Positions 1-7,393 of a stretch of 16,396 bases of DNA are shown here, in pieces. The notes below the pieces were generated by a model. The model searched no databases. It was not told the origin of the DNA and worked only from the letters and a program-made list of their open reading frames with translations. Both the position numbers and the translations under genes were made by a program. This DNA comes from an uncultured Pseudomonadota bacterium (GTDB lineage: Bacteria > Pseudomonadota > Alphaproteobacteria > CACZRW01). The DNA lies in NCBI GenBank assembly GCA_902783675.1, contig CACZRW010000041.1, positions 1-16,396 on the forward strand. Direction: 5' to 3'. The first letter of the stretch is position 1. Every line of letters begins with the position of its first letter.

Positions 1-361
1 AACACTCCTTTTCACAAGTTTTCCTAGAAGGTTCCCGTAAAAGCGGACGATTCTTATATAAAAAAACACCCGACTCTTACGAGCGGACGTTAAGAAACCG
101 AGAATTCATTAAAATCGGCTCAGCTTATTCGAGCCACTAGACTTTATTCGCTGACATCCACTCCCAAAAAAGGAAGTGTTGTCAGTTAAAAGCTTGCCAA
201 CAAATACATCGTTGACAAATGAATTCTTTTAATGGGCTTCTTACGTCCCAAGGCAGGTTGTTCGCCTACCCGCTTTAAAAGTAAAAGAAGCCCTTGTGAT
301 TGTAAAGAAAAATAAGACTTTAGAAATAAATGCCGGCGGGGCGCACCGCCTTAATCACTTG
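1..361. other. Gene-free leader region with several hairpins
   Basis: No convincing coding sequence is seen here. One frame stays open from position 3 to a TAG at 138-140, but it is short, runs off the window edge and matches no family I recognise. The stretch is rich in inverted repeats: 70-86 (CCG-A-CTC, loop TTAC, GAG-CGG), 117-135 (GGCTC/GAGCC), 151-185 (CTGACA/TGTCAG with an inner CACT/AGTG stem) and 234-293 (GGGCTTCTT/AAGAAGCCC enclosing a smaller stem). This could be a structured RNA, decayed sequence, or the termination zone of an upstream gene. I could not match it to tmRNA, 6S, SRP or RNase P RNA landmarks. Confidence 0.4.
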
Positions 362-390
362 TTGACTATTTTCGCCAAGACCTTTATAAA
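362..390 (+). promoter_or_regulatory. Sigma70-type promoter of the ihfB operon
   Basis: A TTGACT -35 (362-367) is followed after exactly 17 bases by a TATAAA -10 (385-390). Transcription would start near 397, leaving a leader of about 45 bases before the ihfB start codon. A GAGG ribosome-binding site lies at 433-436. It is one of the best promoter matches in the window. Confidence 0.65.
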
Positions 391-441
391 AGCCCTTTAA
401 AATAAACATCTTTTCAATCAAATAACAAACAAGAGGAAAAA

Positions 442-723
442 ATGAAAAAGTCTGAACTTATTGCCACAATCGCTGAAAAGCATAATCTCTCCGCAAGCGA
501 TGCCGATCGCCTTGTGAACAATGTTTTTGATGAGATTACCAATGCTCTCGCCGGTGGCAGTCGCGTTGAGCTGCGCGGCTTTGGCTCCTTCTCAACCCGC
601 CAGCGCGGGGCGCGTATCGGGCGCAACCCAAAAACCGGCAAAACCGTCAGCGTTGAACCTAAAACCGTTCCCTTTTTCAAAGCGGGAAAGGACTTGAAGT
701 TGAAGGTTTTTAATGGCAAATAG
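442..723 (+). CDS. ihfB: Integration host factor subunit beta (HU/IHF family)
   Basis: This is a 93-residue nucleoid-associated DNA-bending protein. The family dimerises and inserts two beta arms into the minor groove; IHF supports replication, recombination and promoter architecture. The visible hallmarks are RGFGSF (residues 45-50) and the arm motif GRNPKTG (60-66), with the intercalating proline at 63. The segment RVELRGFGSF and the ending VPFFKAGKDL resemble alphaproteobacterial IHF-beta more than HU. The family's usual length is 90-100 residues, so the gene looks complete. The ATG is preceded by GAGG at 433-436. The following LapA-domain gene starts 31 bases downstream, as in many alphaproteobacteria, which supports the IHF-beta call. 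A plain HU protein is the main alternative. Confidence 0.85.
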   Translation: MKKSELIATIAEKHNLSASDADRLVNNVFDEITNALAGGSRVELRGFGSFSTRQRGARIGRNPKTGKTVSVEPKTVPFFKAGKDLKLKVFNGK

Positions 724-754
724 TCATTAACGACTTTTAAGAAAGGTAAAGCTT

Positions 755-1054
755 ATGCACATTTTATCTGCGCTCATAGGGATTATTTTCATTGTGCTTG
801 TCGTGTTTTTCTCGGCATCCAACATTGAAACTGTCACTGTGTCGCTTTGGCCCTTTTCCTTAAGCCTCACCGCTCCGCTGTTTATAATTATTCTTGCTAC
901 GGCGGCGCTGTCTTTTATTTTCGGTGGCGCCTTTGTTTGGCTTAACAACCTTGCCAAGAACTTCGCCAACTACCGTAAGCAAAAGGCCCTTGCCAAAGCG
1001 CAATCGCAGGCGCCCGCAAGCCCCACTGCAAACCAAAAGAAAGATACGATATGA
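755..1054 (+). CDS. LapA-domain (DUF1049) small membrane protein
   Basis: This is a 99-residue protein with two hydrophobic segments, about residues 4-21 and 38-62. A basic, Lys/Gln/Ala-rich cytoplasmic tail follows. This is the architecture of LapA-domain proteins, which in enterobacteria act with LapB in lipopolysaccharide assembly control. A Shine-Dalgarno-like GAAAGG (741-746) precedes the ATG. The stop codon overlaps the accD start (ATGA, 1051-1054), so the two are translationally coupled. Sequence of this family is weakly conserved, so the assignment relies on topology plus the fixed position after ihfB. The exact function in alphaproteobacteria is not established. Confidence 0.75.
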   Translation: MHILSALIGIIFIVLVVFFSASNIETVTVSLWPFSLSLTAPLFIIILATAALSFIFGGAFVWLNNLAKNFANYRKQKALAKAQSQAPASPTANQKKDTI

Positions 1055-1935
1055 GCTGGCTAACTAACTACGTCCGCCCCAAAATCCATAAAATAGTAAA
1101 GCCCAGGGAAGTCCCCGACAACCTTTGGACTAAATGCCCGAAGTGCGGCGAAATGATTTTTCATAAAGAGCTGGAGCAGAACCTTGATGTTTGCCCTAAA
1201 TGCTCTTACCACTTCCACTTAAGCGCAAAAAAGCGGCTGGAAACTCTGTTTGACAGCGGCAAGTTCACCGAAATAGTCCTTCCCAAAGTGCGCGAAAATC
1301 CCCTTGATTTTGAAGATGTAAAAAAGTATCCCGAGCGCCTTAAGGAATACCGCAAAAAGACTTCGCAAAATGATGCTATCCGCGTCGCTCACGGTTCAAT
1401 CGGAGGAATGCCGGTAGTCGTAGGCGTGCTGGACTTTAACTTCATGGGCGGCTCTATGGGCATGGCCGTGGGCGAAGCAATCGTCGCCGCTGCTGACCTT
1501 GCCGCCTTGCAAGAAGCGACTCTGCTGCTCGTCACCGCGTCGGGCGGCGCGCGTATGCAGGAAGGTATGTTCGCCCTTTCGCAAATGGTGCGAACCACTG
1601 CAGCAATCAAAAAGCTAAAGGAAAAAGGACTGCCTTACATCGTCGTCATGACCGACCCCACCACGGGCGGCGTAACCGCAAGCTTTGCCTCGCTGGGGGA
1701 TATTTTGCTTGCCGAAACGGGCGCGACCATCGGCTTTGCCGGCGCCAGAGTAGTAGAGCAGACGATTCGCGAAAGCCTCCCCCAAGGCTTCCAAACTGCG
1801 GAATACCTTTTAAAGCACGGCATGCTTGACATGGTCGTGAACCGTAAGGATCTTCGCGGCATTTTGATAAGGATTATCAGCCTTCTGACCAACACCGAGC
1901 CTTCGGGCGACATTGTAAAGCTTTCGCATTCATAA
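1051..1935 (+). CDS. accD: Acetyl-CoA carboxylase carboxyltransferase subunit beta
   Basis: This is the beta subunit of the carboxyltransferase that, with AccA, moves the carboxyl group from biotin to acetyl-CoA, giving malonyl-CoA for fatty acid synthesis. The N-terminal zinc ribbon is intact, with Cys29, Cys32, Cys48 and Cys51. The crotonase-like core shows SGGARMQEG (164-172), whose glycines form an oxyanion hole, and DPTTGGVTASFA from residue 202. At 294 residues it is close to the usual 290-305. It overlaps the lapA stop by four bases and ends six bases before folC. The accD-folC pairing is common in proteobacteria. No clear ribosome-binding site is seen, which fits coupling to lapA. Confidence 0.96.
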   Translation: MSWLTNYVRPKIHKIVKPREVPDNLWTKCPKCGEMIFHKELEQNLDVCPKCSYHFHLSAKKRLETLFDSGKFTEIVLPKVRENPLDFEDVKKYPERLKEYRKKTSQNDAIRVAHGSIGGMPVVVGVLDFNFMGGSMGMAVGEAIVAAADLAALQEATLLLVTASGGARMQEGMFALSQMVRTTAAIKKLKEKGLPYIVVMTDPTTGGVTASFASLGDILLAETGATIGFAGARVVEQTIRESLPQGFQTAEYLLKHGMLDMVVNRKDLRGILIRIISLLTNTEPSGDIVKLSHS

Positions 1936-1941
1936 ACAAAA

Positions 1942-3210
1942 ATGAGCAGAACCGAAGAAATGCTTGCTCACTTTGGGCAAAAGTATGACAAGGCGATTGT
2001 GCTGGGGCTGGAAAGAATAACAGCCTTGATGGAGTGCCTTGGCAATCCCCAAGACCGCCTTCCCAAAACTATTCATGTTGCGGGCACGAACGGCAAAGGC
2101 TCTACCATCGCTTTTTTAAAAGCAATGTGTGAGGCCGACGGATTGAAGGTTCATGCCTACACCTCACCCAACCTCGCCGATTTCAAAGAACGAATCGTAA
2201 TAAACGGCGAAAAAATCAGCGACGATTACTTTTGCGAGCTTTTAAAAAGAACCGACAATGTCGCAACAAAAAACAACCTTTTGCCAAGCTTTTTCGAACT
2301 GGTGACTGCCGCCGCATTTTTAGGATTCGCAGAAAGCCCGGCAGATATCCTGCTATTGGAAACGGGGCTGGGCGGCCGACTCGATGCAACCAACATCATC
2401 AAAAAGCCAATCGCCGCCGTTATCACTTCCATTTCTTTGGACCATGTCGCAATTTTGGGCGATTCGCTTAAGAAAATATCCTTTGAAAAGGCGCACATTC
2501 TAAAGCGCGACTCGCTGGGAATCATAGCCAAGACCTCCTGCCCCGAAATCTTCACCTCTTACGCTGCCAAAGTCGGCGCTCACCTTTTGTTTGAAGGTAA
2601 GGATTTTTCCTACGAGGCAAGAGGCAATAAAGGCTTTTCCTATAATGGCGAGGACTTTCCCCCGCCTTCGCTTTTAGGTGAGCACCAATACCAAAACGCT
2701 TCACTGGCAATTACCTGCGCCCACCAAGCCTTGCACTTAAGCGACTCGGCTATAAGAAAGGGGTTGGCCTCTGCCGTGTGGCAAGGGCGGTTGCAGAAAT
2801 TAACTTCCGGTGCATTGATAGACGCTTTACCAAACAAGCGTTGGGAAATATGGATTGACGGCTGCCATAACGAAGGCGCTGCGAAAGTAGTGGCAGATTT
2901 TCTGCCCCGCTTCGGTGACAAGCCGCTTTTTGCCGTCTGCGGAATGCTCAAAAGCAAAGATGCTCATAGCTTCTTTAGGATACTTGCGCCTTTCTTTGAC
3001 ACCGTTTACACCGTCCCCATAAACGATGAACACGACGCCTTCTCTCCCGCCGAACTGGCGGATATAATCACTTCTGTTTCGGGCAAAACGGCAAAGACGA
3101 TGGAAAGCACCCTATCCGCCATAAAGCAAATGCCAAAAGACACGGACGCTCGCATTCTAATCTGCGGCTCTTTGTATCTTTTAGGCGAAATCCTAAAGGA
3201 AAACCACTAG
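1942..3210 (+). CDS. folC: Folylpolyglutamate / dihydrofolate synthase
   Basis: This is a Mur-ligase-fold ATP enzyme that adds glutamate to folates, and in many bacteria also makes dihydrofolate from dihydropteroate. The ATP loop is HVAGTNGKGST (45-55). The family signature LLETGLGGRLDATN lies at 138-151. SLDHVAILG (165-173) and FEKAHI (181-186, with the probable modified lysine at 183) follow. The C-terminal domain carries DGCHNEGAA from residue 306, where the family has D-x-x-H-N. At 422 residues it is of normal size and complete. It begins six bases after the accD stop without a good Shine-Dalgarno, so it is probably translated by coupling. It is the last gene of the operon. Confidence 0.95.
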   Translation: MSRTEEMLAHFGQKYDKAIVLGLERITALMECLGNPQDRLPKTIHVAGTNGKGSTIAFLKAMCEADGLKVHAYTSPNLADFKERIVINGEKISDDYFCELLKRTDNVATKNNLLPSFFELVTAAAFLGFAESPADILLLETGLGGRLDATNIIKKPIAAVITSISLDHVAILGDSLKKISFEKAHILKRDSLGIIAKTSCPEIFTSYAAKVGAHLLFEGKDFSYEARGNKGFSYNGEDFPPPSLLGEHQYQNASLAITCAHQALHLSDSAIRKGLASAVWQGRLQKLTSGALIDALPNKRWEIWIDGCHNEGAAKVVADFLPRFGDKPLFAVCGMLKSKDAHSFFRILAPFFDTVYTVPINDEHDAFSPAELADIITSVSGKTAKTMESTLSAIKQMPKDTDARILICGSLYLLGEILKENH

Positions 3211-3211
3211 C

Positions 3212-3227
3212 GCACTTATAAAAGTGC
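3212..3227. terminator. Hairpin between convergent folC and trxA
   Basis: A perfect 6-bp stem (GCACTT/AAGTGC) with an ATAA loop starts two bases after the folC stop codon and lies in the 46-base gap before the trxA stop. There is no following T-run on either strand, so it may be a weak bidirectional terminator or an mRNA-end stabilising hairpin. Confidence 0.45.
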
Positions 3228-3256
3228 ACCCATTCTAACTTACCACGAAAAGCGGC

Positions 3257-3571
3257 TTAGATATGCTGTTTTATCCACTCTTCAACGGCACTTTTCGGCA
3301 TAGCACCGACTTTGGTATCTACCGCCTTGCCGTCTTTGAAAAGTATCAAAGTAGGAATACCGCGCACTCCGAAAGCGTTCGGAGTCTCGGGAGACTCATC
3401 AATATCCATCTTTACGATTTTAATCTTATCACCCATTTCCTTGGAAATCTCTTCCAAAATGGGGGTAAGCTGCCGACAGGGACCGCACCAAGTTGCAAAA
3501 AAGTCAAGCAACACGGGAACCTTTGCTTCCTCGACCTCAGTCTTAAAATCAGAGTCTTTAATTATTTCCAT
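3257..3571 (-). CDS. trxA: Thioredoxin
   Basis: This is a 104-residue thioredoxin, the cytoplasmic dithiol reductant. The active site WCGPC is at residues 28-32 and the conserved cis-proline is in GIPT (Pro73). I start it at the ATG at 3571 because AAGGAGA lies seven bases upstream and 104 residues is the standard length. A longer reading from a TTG at 3634 is unlikely: that codon is part of the -35 box of the proposed promoter. The gene converges on folC. trxA next to folC is a common alphaproteobacterial arrangement, although it is usually codirectional. Confidence 0.96.
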   Translation of the reverse strand: MEIIKDSDFKTEVEEAKVPVLLDFFATWCGPCRQLTPILEEISKEMGDKIKIVKMDIDESPETPNAFGVRGIPTLILFKDGKAVDTKVGAMPKSAVEEWIKQHI

Positions 3572-3606
3572 AAGTTTTCTCCTTACAAGCTTTAACTCTG
3601 CCGGAG

Positions 3607-3634
3607 ATATTAAAGCAAAGTCGGCTTTCGTCAA
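3607..3634 (-). promoter_or_regulatory. Promoter of trxA
   Basis: On the reverse strand a TTGACG -35 (3629-3634) and a TAATAT -10 (3607-3612) are separated by 16 bases. Transcription would start near 3600, about 30 bases before the trxA ATG. This supports the short form of thioredoxin. Confidence 0.6.
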
Positions 3635-3708
3635 GGCTACTTTTGATTATGCTCCCGACCTCTTTTCCTGATTTAAGATGCTTTTAAGAAGCAAGCTTTA
3701 AAAAACAC

Positions 3709-3736
3709 TTGCTAGACGGCGATTTTTGTGTAATAT
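3709..3736 (+). promoter_or_regulatory. Promoter of the tRNA-Ala gene
   Basis: TTGCTA (3709-3714) and TAATAT (3731-3736) are spaced by 16 bases. The predicted start, near 3743, is about 14 bases before the mature tRNA 5' end. The same transcript could continue into the downstream protein gene. Confidence 0.55.
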
Positions 3737-3756
3737 GAGCAACCTCAAATACCTGT

Positions 3757-3832
<76 letters not shown>

Positions 3833-3862
3833 AAAAATCCCTTAGCCCAAAAGTGAAGTAAG

Positions 3863-4357
3863 ATGATAATTGTTAACGACAAGATGCAATCGGGCTACAC
3901 CTATGAACTTACGGCAAAAGAAGGCAAGGACTTCGCTTTGGACTTCGCACCTGAATTAACGCCAAAAGAGATGCTGGAACTTGGGATTTTTGAAGGACAC
4001 TACATGACCGATTGCGCCGCCGAATTTCCTTCGGATTGGTTTAAAAACGCCAAGCTCTCCCCCGAAAAGCCCGACATAAATTGCAATTATTTCAAAATAA
4101 AGTCGCGCCAGCCATTGTCCGTCTGGAGACAAAAAGGCTGGATTTACGATCCCGACCCGCGCGGCTGGTTTCAATGGTATTGTCGTTATTACATGGGGCG
4201 CAGGATCCCTGTTTTGGACGCAATTCAAATCAAAAGATGGCGAGCTTTCAAACGCCACAAAGCCCAAGTAGAAAAAGGCTGCCTGCCAATGGACATGTCT
4301 TGCCGCCCGCGCCAGCGCCAAGCTCTTTTGCAATGGGCATACAGTCCGTTTTTCTAG
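3863..4357 (+). CDS. Conserved uncharacterised Trp/Cys-rich protein
   Basis: This is a 164-residue soluble protein with no signal peptide or membrane segment. It has seven tryptophans and five cysteines, and a dense aromatic/basic core around SVWRQKGWIYDPDPRGW (86-102) and WYCRYYMGRR (105-114). An arginine/lysine-rich helix (124-137) follows. I recall similar proteins, always unannotated, in alphaproteobacteria and in some algae or plants, but cannot name a family or function. The basic, aromatic composition might suggest nucleic acid contact, which is only inference. The ATG at 3863 has a weak GAAG upstream; Met8 (3884) is an alternative. It lies 30 bases after tRNA-Ala, and its TAG overlaps the gpmA stop. 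Confidence 0.8.
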   Translation: MIIVNDKMQSGYTYELTAKEGKDFALDFAPELTPKEMLELGIFEGHYMTDCAAEFPSDWFKNAKLSPEKPDINCNYFKIKSRQPLSVWRQKGWIYDPDPRGWFQWYCRYYMGRRIPVLDAIQIKRWRAFKRHKAQVEKGCLPMDMSCRPRQRQALLQWAYSPFF

Positions 4358-5046
4358 CCTTCCAAATAATAATGGCTAAGGACCTTAAAGTCGTCGTCAA
4401 GCTCATAAACTTGCGGCACCCCGGTTGGTATCTCGACCTTAACAATGTCCTCATCGGAAATACCTTCCAAGTGCTTAACCAAAGCGCGAATAGAGTTCCC
4501 GTGTGCCGCAATCAAGACCCGCTTACCGCCCGCAATCAAAGCCTTTATCTCACCTTCAAAGCAAGGCAGAACGCGTGCGACCGTATCTTTAAGACTTTCC
4601 GTCAAGGGCAGTTCGTCCTTCGGCACATCTTTATACCGCGAATCAAAGGCTGGATTCCTTGGGTCGTTTTTCTCCAAAGCAGGAGGCGGCACGGCATAGG
4701 ACCTGCGCCATATCTGCACCTGCTCCTTACCGTATTTTTCTGCCAACTCCTGCTTGTTTTGCCCTTGCAAAGCACCATAATGCCGCTCGTTAAGCCGCCA
4801 AGTTTTAATCACCGGCAACCACTCCAAATCCATCTCGGACAAAACAAAGTTAGCCGTATGAATTGCCCGCTTTAAAAAGGAAGTGTAGCAAACATCAAAC
4901 TCAAAGCCTTTATCCTTTAAAATACGACCGGCTTTAACAGCTTCACCCTGCCCCTTTTCGGAAAGTTCGACATCTGTCCACCCCGTAAACAAGTTCTCTT
5001 TATTCCACACACTTTCGCCGTGACGAATTAAAACCAGCTTAAACAT
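4354..5046 (-). CDS. gpmA: 2,3-bisphosphoglycerate-dependent phosphoglycerate mutase
   Basis: This enzyme interconverts 3- and 2-phosphoglycerate in glycolysis and gluconeogenesis. The histidine-phosphatase signature LIRHGES (6-12) carries the phosphorylated His9. Arg60, Glu87 (in RLNERHYG) and His182 (in AAHGNS) complete the catalytic pocket. The 230-residue length and the LTESLKDT segment (148-155) fit the cofactor-dependent dPGM subfamily and not the general phosphatases. GGAGG sits four bases before the ATG. It starts 15 bases after the aldolase stop, so the two form a glycolytic operon. Its stop codon overlaps that of the convergent upstream-strand gene in the shared palindrome CTAG. Confidence 0.95.
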   Translation of the reverse strand: MFKLVLIRHGESVWNKENLFTGWTDVELSEKGQGEAVKAGRILKDKGFEFDVCYTSFLKRAIHTANFVLSEMDLEWLPVIKTWRLNERHYGALQGQNKQELAEKYGKEQVQIWRRSYAVPPPALEKNDPRNPAFDSRYKDVPKDELPLTESLKDTVARVLPCFEGEIKALIAGGKRVLIAAHGNSIRALVKHLEGISDEDIVKVEIPTGVPQVYELDDDFKVLSHYYLEG

Positions 5047-5061
5047 CGCGCCTCCGACCTT

Positions 5062-5949
5062 TTATGCTACGGAAGCGTCATATATTTCTTTAGCGGAATC
5101 ATGCAAAGTTTTATTAAACTCGGCATCGCTTTGCCCCACAGACAGCCCTTCGGTAAAGGCCCGCGAGAAGCTGGCAATCATACCAGGATTACGAGCGAGT
5201 TTTTCGCAAGCTTCCTTGCGCGAAAAACCGCCGGAAAGAGCCACTACACGCACCACATGAGGATCCTTCTGAAGCTCACCGTAAAAACCGTTAACCGAGG
5301 GAATTGATACCTTAAACATCACCTTTAAATCAGGCTCAAGCACGGCAAGCTGCGCCATTATCTCACGCAGAAGTATTTCCTCGGACTTTGCCTTATCCTC
5401 ACTGAAAATATCAACTTCCGGCTCAATAATAGGCACAAATCCCGCCTTTGCTATTTTGACCGCAATCTCAAATTGTTGAGCAACCACATCTTTAATTCCC
5501 TGCTCATTTGCGCGATTAATCACACTGCGCATTTTCGTGCCGAATATGTGCCTTTCCTTCGCACGGGCAAGCAAATCATCAAGCGCCGGCATAGGTTTCA
5601 TAAGCTGCACGCCGTTTTGTTCCTCAACCAATCCTTTATCGACTTTAAGAATAGGCAAAATCCCCTTTTCTTCCCACAAATAATCCGCGGTAAACTTGCC
5701 CTCAATTTTCCTGTCCATCGTCATTTCAAATAAAATAGCCGCCAAAATATATTCGGAACTAAAGGCAGGACTGGTGATAATCCTTGTTCTCATTTGATGC
5801 ACAAGGTCGAACATCTCTTCCTCATTATGATAGGCTTCTTCGCCGATACCATAAAGTTTAAGAGCTTTTGGAGTGCTTCCCCCGCTTTGATCCAAAGCGG
5901 CAATAAAACCTTTCCCGGTATGCATACGCTGTAACTGAATATCGTTCAT
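5062..5949 (-). CDS. fda: Class I fructose-bisphosphate aldolase
   Basis: This is a metal-independent aldolase that splits fructose 1,6-bisphosphate into two triose phosphates through a Schiff-base lysine. The 295-residue protein resembles the bacterial class I form known from Gram-positive species. It contains GFIAALDQSGGSTPKAL (14-30), IIEPEVDI (174-181) and MFKVSIPS (211-218), where Lys213 is the likely Schiff base. I start at the ATG at 5949 because a strong AAGGAGG lies five bases upstream. A longer reading from 5976 would place that ribosome-binding site inside the gene. It is first in the fda-gpmA operon. Class II aldolases are also common in alphaproteobacteria, so the class I type is worth noting. 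Confidence 0.93.
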   Translation of the reverse strand: MNDIQLQRMHTGKGFIAALDQSGGSTPKALKLYGIGEEAYHNEEEMFDLVHQMRTRIITSPAFSSEYILAAILFEMTMDRKIEGKFTADYLWEEKGILPILKVDKGLVEEQNGVQLMKPMPALDDLLARAKERHIFGTKMRSVINRANEQGIKDVVAQQFEIAVKIAKAGFVPIIEPEVDIFSEDKAKSEEILLREIMAQLAVLEPDLKVMFKVSIPSVNGFYGELQKDPHVVRVVALSGGFSRKEACEKLARNPGMIASFSRAFTEGLSVGQSDAEFNKTLHDSAKEIYDASVA

Positions 5950-6006
5950 CTTTTCCTCCTTTTCGCTAAAAGACAATTAAAGACAACAAAAAATAACTTT
6001 GGCTAT

Positions 6007-6035
6007 ACAATATAGGCATTTAAAGCACGGCGCAA
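6007..6035 (-). promoter_or_regulatory. Possible promoter of fda-gpmA
   Basis: In the 110-base gap upstream of fda, a reverse-strand TTGCGC (6030-6035) and TATTGT (6007-6012) are 17 bases apart. The surrounding AT-rich TATATTGTATAG allows other registers, so the exact -10 is uncertain. It lies just beyond the end of the DUF2155 gene, for which no terminator is visible. Confidence 0.35.
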
Positions 6036-6059
6036 TTCAAACTTTTGCACTATTAAACC

Positions 6060-6614
6060 CTAGAACCAAAAAGATTCCTCTAAAACCTCGCTCTCGGGAA
6101 CCACAGGCACAACTTCCGGCTCAAGTTCCTCGGCTGTTTCCTCTTGTATTGTAACTGTCGGCATAACATCTTTATCCTGATGCATTTCGGCATCTTCACC
6201 TTCTTTTTTATCCGATACGGCAAGCGCATCTCCGGTGCACTTTAAGACCCACACATCATAATTAGGACTTTCCAAAGCCGACAATGCGGGCGACGATGAG
6301 AACATCCAACCGCTAAAAATTTTTGTCGCTTTATGCGTTTTTCTGGGAACATTGACTATCTCTAAAAAGGCCGAGTTTTCGGGAGTTTCTTCCGGAGGAT
6401 TTGTCTTGCACACATCTACCTTAATCAACAAAGTGCCAAACTCCGCAACTTCCCCCACTTTAACTTCGACAGTGCTCGTGCGACCCGTGACCTTATCCAA
6501 AGCCCGAAGCTGCGCCGTATCCATAGGAATACCTGCTCCGGCCATCTTAACCGTCACAGGCGAAAAGCAAAAAACTCCCGCGATAATCACAAGTAAAGCA
6601 TAATTCTTAAGCAT
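6060..6614 (-). CDS. DUF2155 exported protein
   Basis: This is a 184-residue protein with an N-terminal signal peptide (hydrophobic core about residues 5-20), probably periplasmic. The DUF2155 core is clear: LRALDKVTGRTSTVEVKVGE (36-55), a conserved cysteine in VDVCKTNPPEETPE, then FSGWMFSSSPALSALE and DVWVLKC with a second cysteine. After the core comes an acidic, Glu/Val/Pro-rich tail of about 50 residues, which looks disordered and is longer than I expect for the family. The function is unknown; the family is typical of alphaproteobacteria and often near mlaD. Its ATG follows the methyltransferase stop with no gap (TAAATG), with GAGGG upstream. Confidence 0.9.
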   Translation of the reverse strand: MLKNYALLVIIAGVFCFSPVTVKMAGAGIPMDTAQLRALDKVTGRTSTVEVKVGEVAEFGTLLIKVDVCKTNPPEETPENSAFLEIVNVPRKTHKATKIFSGWMFSSSPALSALESPNYDVWVLKCTGDALAVSDKKEGEDAEMHQDKDVMPTVTIQEETAEELEPEVVPVVPESEVLEESFWF

Positions 6615-7388
6615 TTAGCCCTCTTCGGTTTTAATGGCATTAAAGCAAATAACTCTGTATTCAATTACTTTGCCATTGCCGTAATCTCTAAGTTTTCTGT
6701 TCAGGATATCTTCGACTTCATCAAAAAACTTTTCGCGCTCGTTTTCTTTAATGACCGAGGCGAAAGACTCGCCGACTCGCCCGCGTATCCACTCGGACAA
6801 AGGAACATCAAGCTCCTGATCAAGCACAACCTCCTCTATATTATCAACATAGAAACCGGCGTTCTCAAGCCTGCGATTATAGTCATTCACCGAGGGAAAA
6901 TACCAAGGGATAAGATAAAATCCGTCGATTCCCCGCGCTTGCAAAACGGCCAAAAAAGCATCAATAACCTGAGATATATTGTTATAAGCCCCAAAAGCTC
7001 CGACATAGCGCCCATTGGGTTTAAGAGCATTCCACACACCCGCGACGACCTTATCGGGACGCCGCATCCAATGTAGCGCCGAATAAGAAATGACACCGTC
7101 GAACTCGCCTTTAAAAATAAGGTTCTCGCCATTCATCAATCGTGCGTCGATACCTTGCTTTCTGGCCATTTCAATCATTGCGACATTGTTATCGATTCCG
7201 ACCACGGAACAGCCGCGATTTTTTATCATCCTTCCCATTCCCCCGTCTGCGCAACCGATAATCAATATCCTCTCTCCCAAAACAGGTTTAAGTTTAGCAA
7301 AGATATTTATTGCTTGATTTTCATCTTCCTCCGTCGCCCAATCACGAAAAGGAATTATTCTTGCTACAGCCGTTGAAAACTTTTTCAT
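6615..7388 (-). CDS. Class I SAM-dependent methyltransferase (trans-aconitate methyltransferase/BioC-like)
   Basis: This is a 257-residue Rossmann-type methyltransferase. Motif I is ILIIGCADGGMG (41-52), an unusual variant of the common L-D-L-G-C-G-x-G. VVGIDNN (62-68) binds the SAM ribose. SALHWMRRPDKV (103-114) and ALKPNGRYVGAFG (121-133) match the Tam/BioC-like group. PWYFPS and the C-terminal half probably shape the substrate site. The substrate cannot be read from sequence. The gene starts five bases after the second MCE gene and abuts DUF2155, so it is embedded in an envelope-related operon. Small-molecule carboxyl methylation is the default inference, but the context would also allow a role in envelope or respiratory-complex maturation. 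Confidence 0.85.
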   Translation of the reverse strand: MKKFSTAVARIIPFRDWATEEDENQAINIFAKLKPVLGERILIIGCADGGMGRMIKNRGCSVVGIDNNVAMIEMARKQGIDARLMNGENLIFKGEFDGVISYSALHWMRRPDKVVAGVWNALKPNGRYVGAFGAYNNISQVIDAFLAVLQARGIDGFYLIPWYFPSVNDYNRRLENAGFYVDNIEEVVLDQELDVPLSEWIRGRVGESFASVIKENEREKFFDEVEDILNRKLRDYGNGKVIEYRVICFNAIKTEEG

Positions 7389-7393
7389 ATTTC

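Noticed and set aside
3..140. A forward frame open from the left edge to TAG at 138-140, possibly the end of an upstream gene
   Set aside because: Only 45 residues, low-complexity resemblance to nothing I recognise, and an open run of this length at an edge is likely by chance. It also lies over two of the hairpins.
3257..3634. A 125-residue version of thioredoxin starting at TTG 3634
   Set aside because: That codon lies in the -35 box of the likely promoter, and a strong AAGGAGA precedes the ATG at 3571, which gives the normal 104 residues.
4081..4875. A forward open frame of 264 codons across the conserved unknown gene and gpmA
   Set aside because: It overlaps two well-supported genes, has no domain signature, and the gpmA catalytic motifs are all on the other strand.
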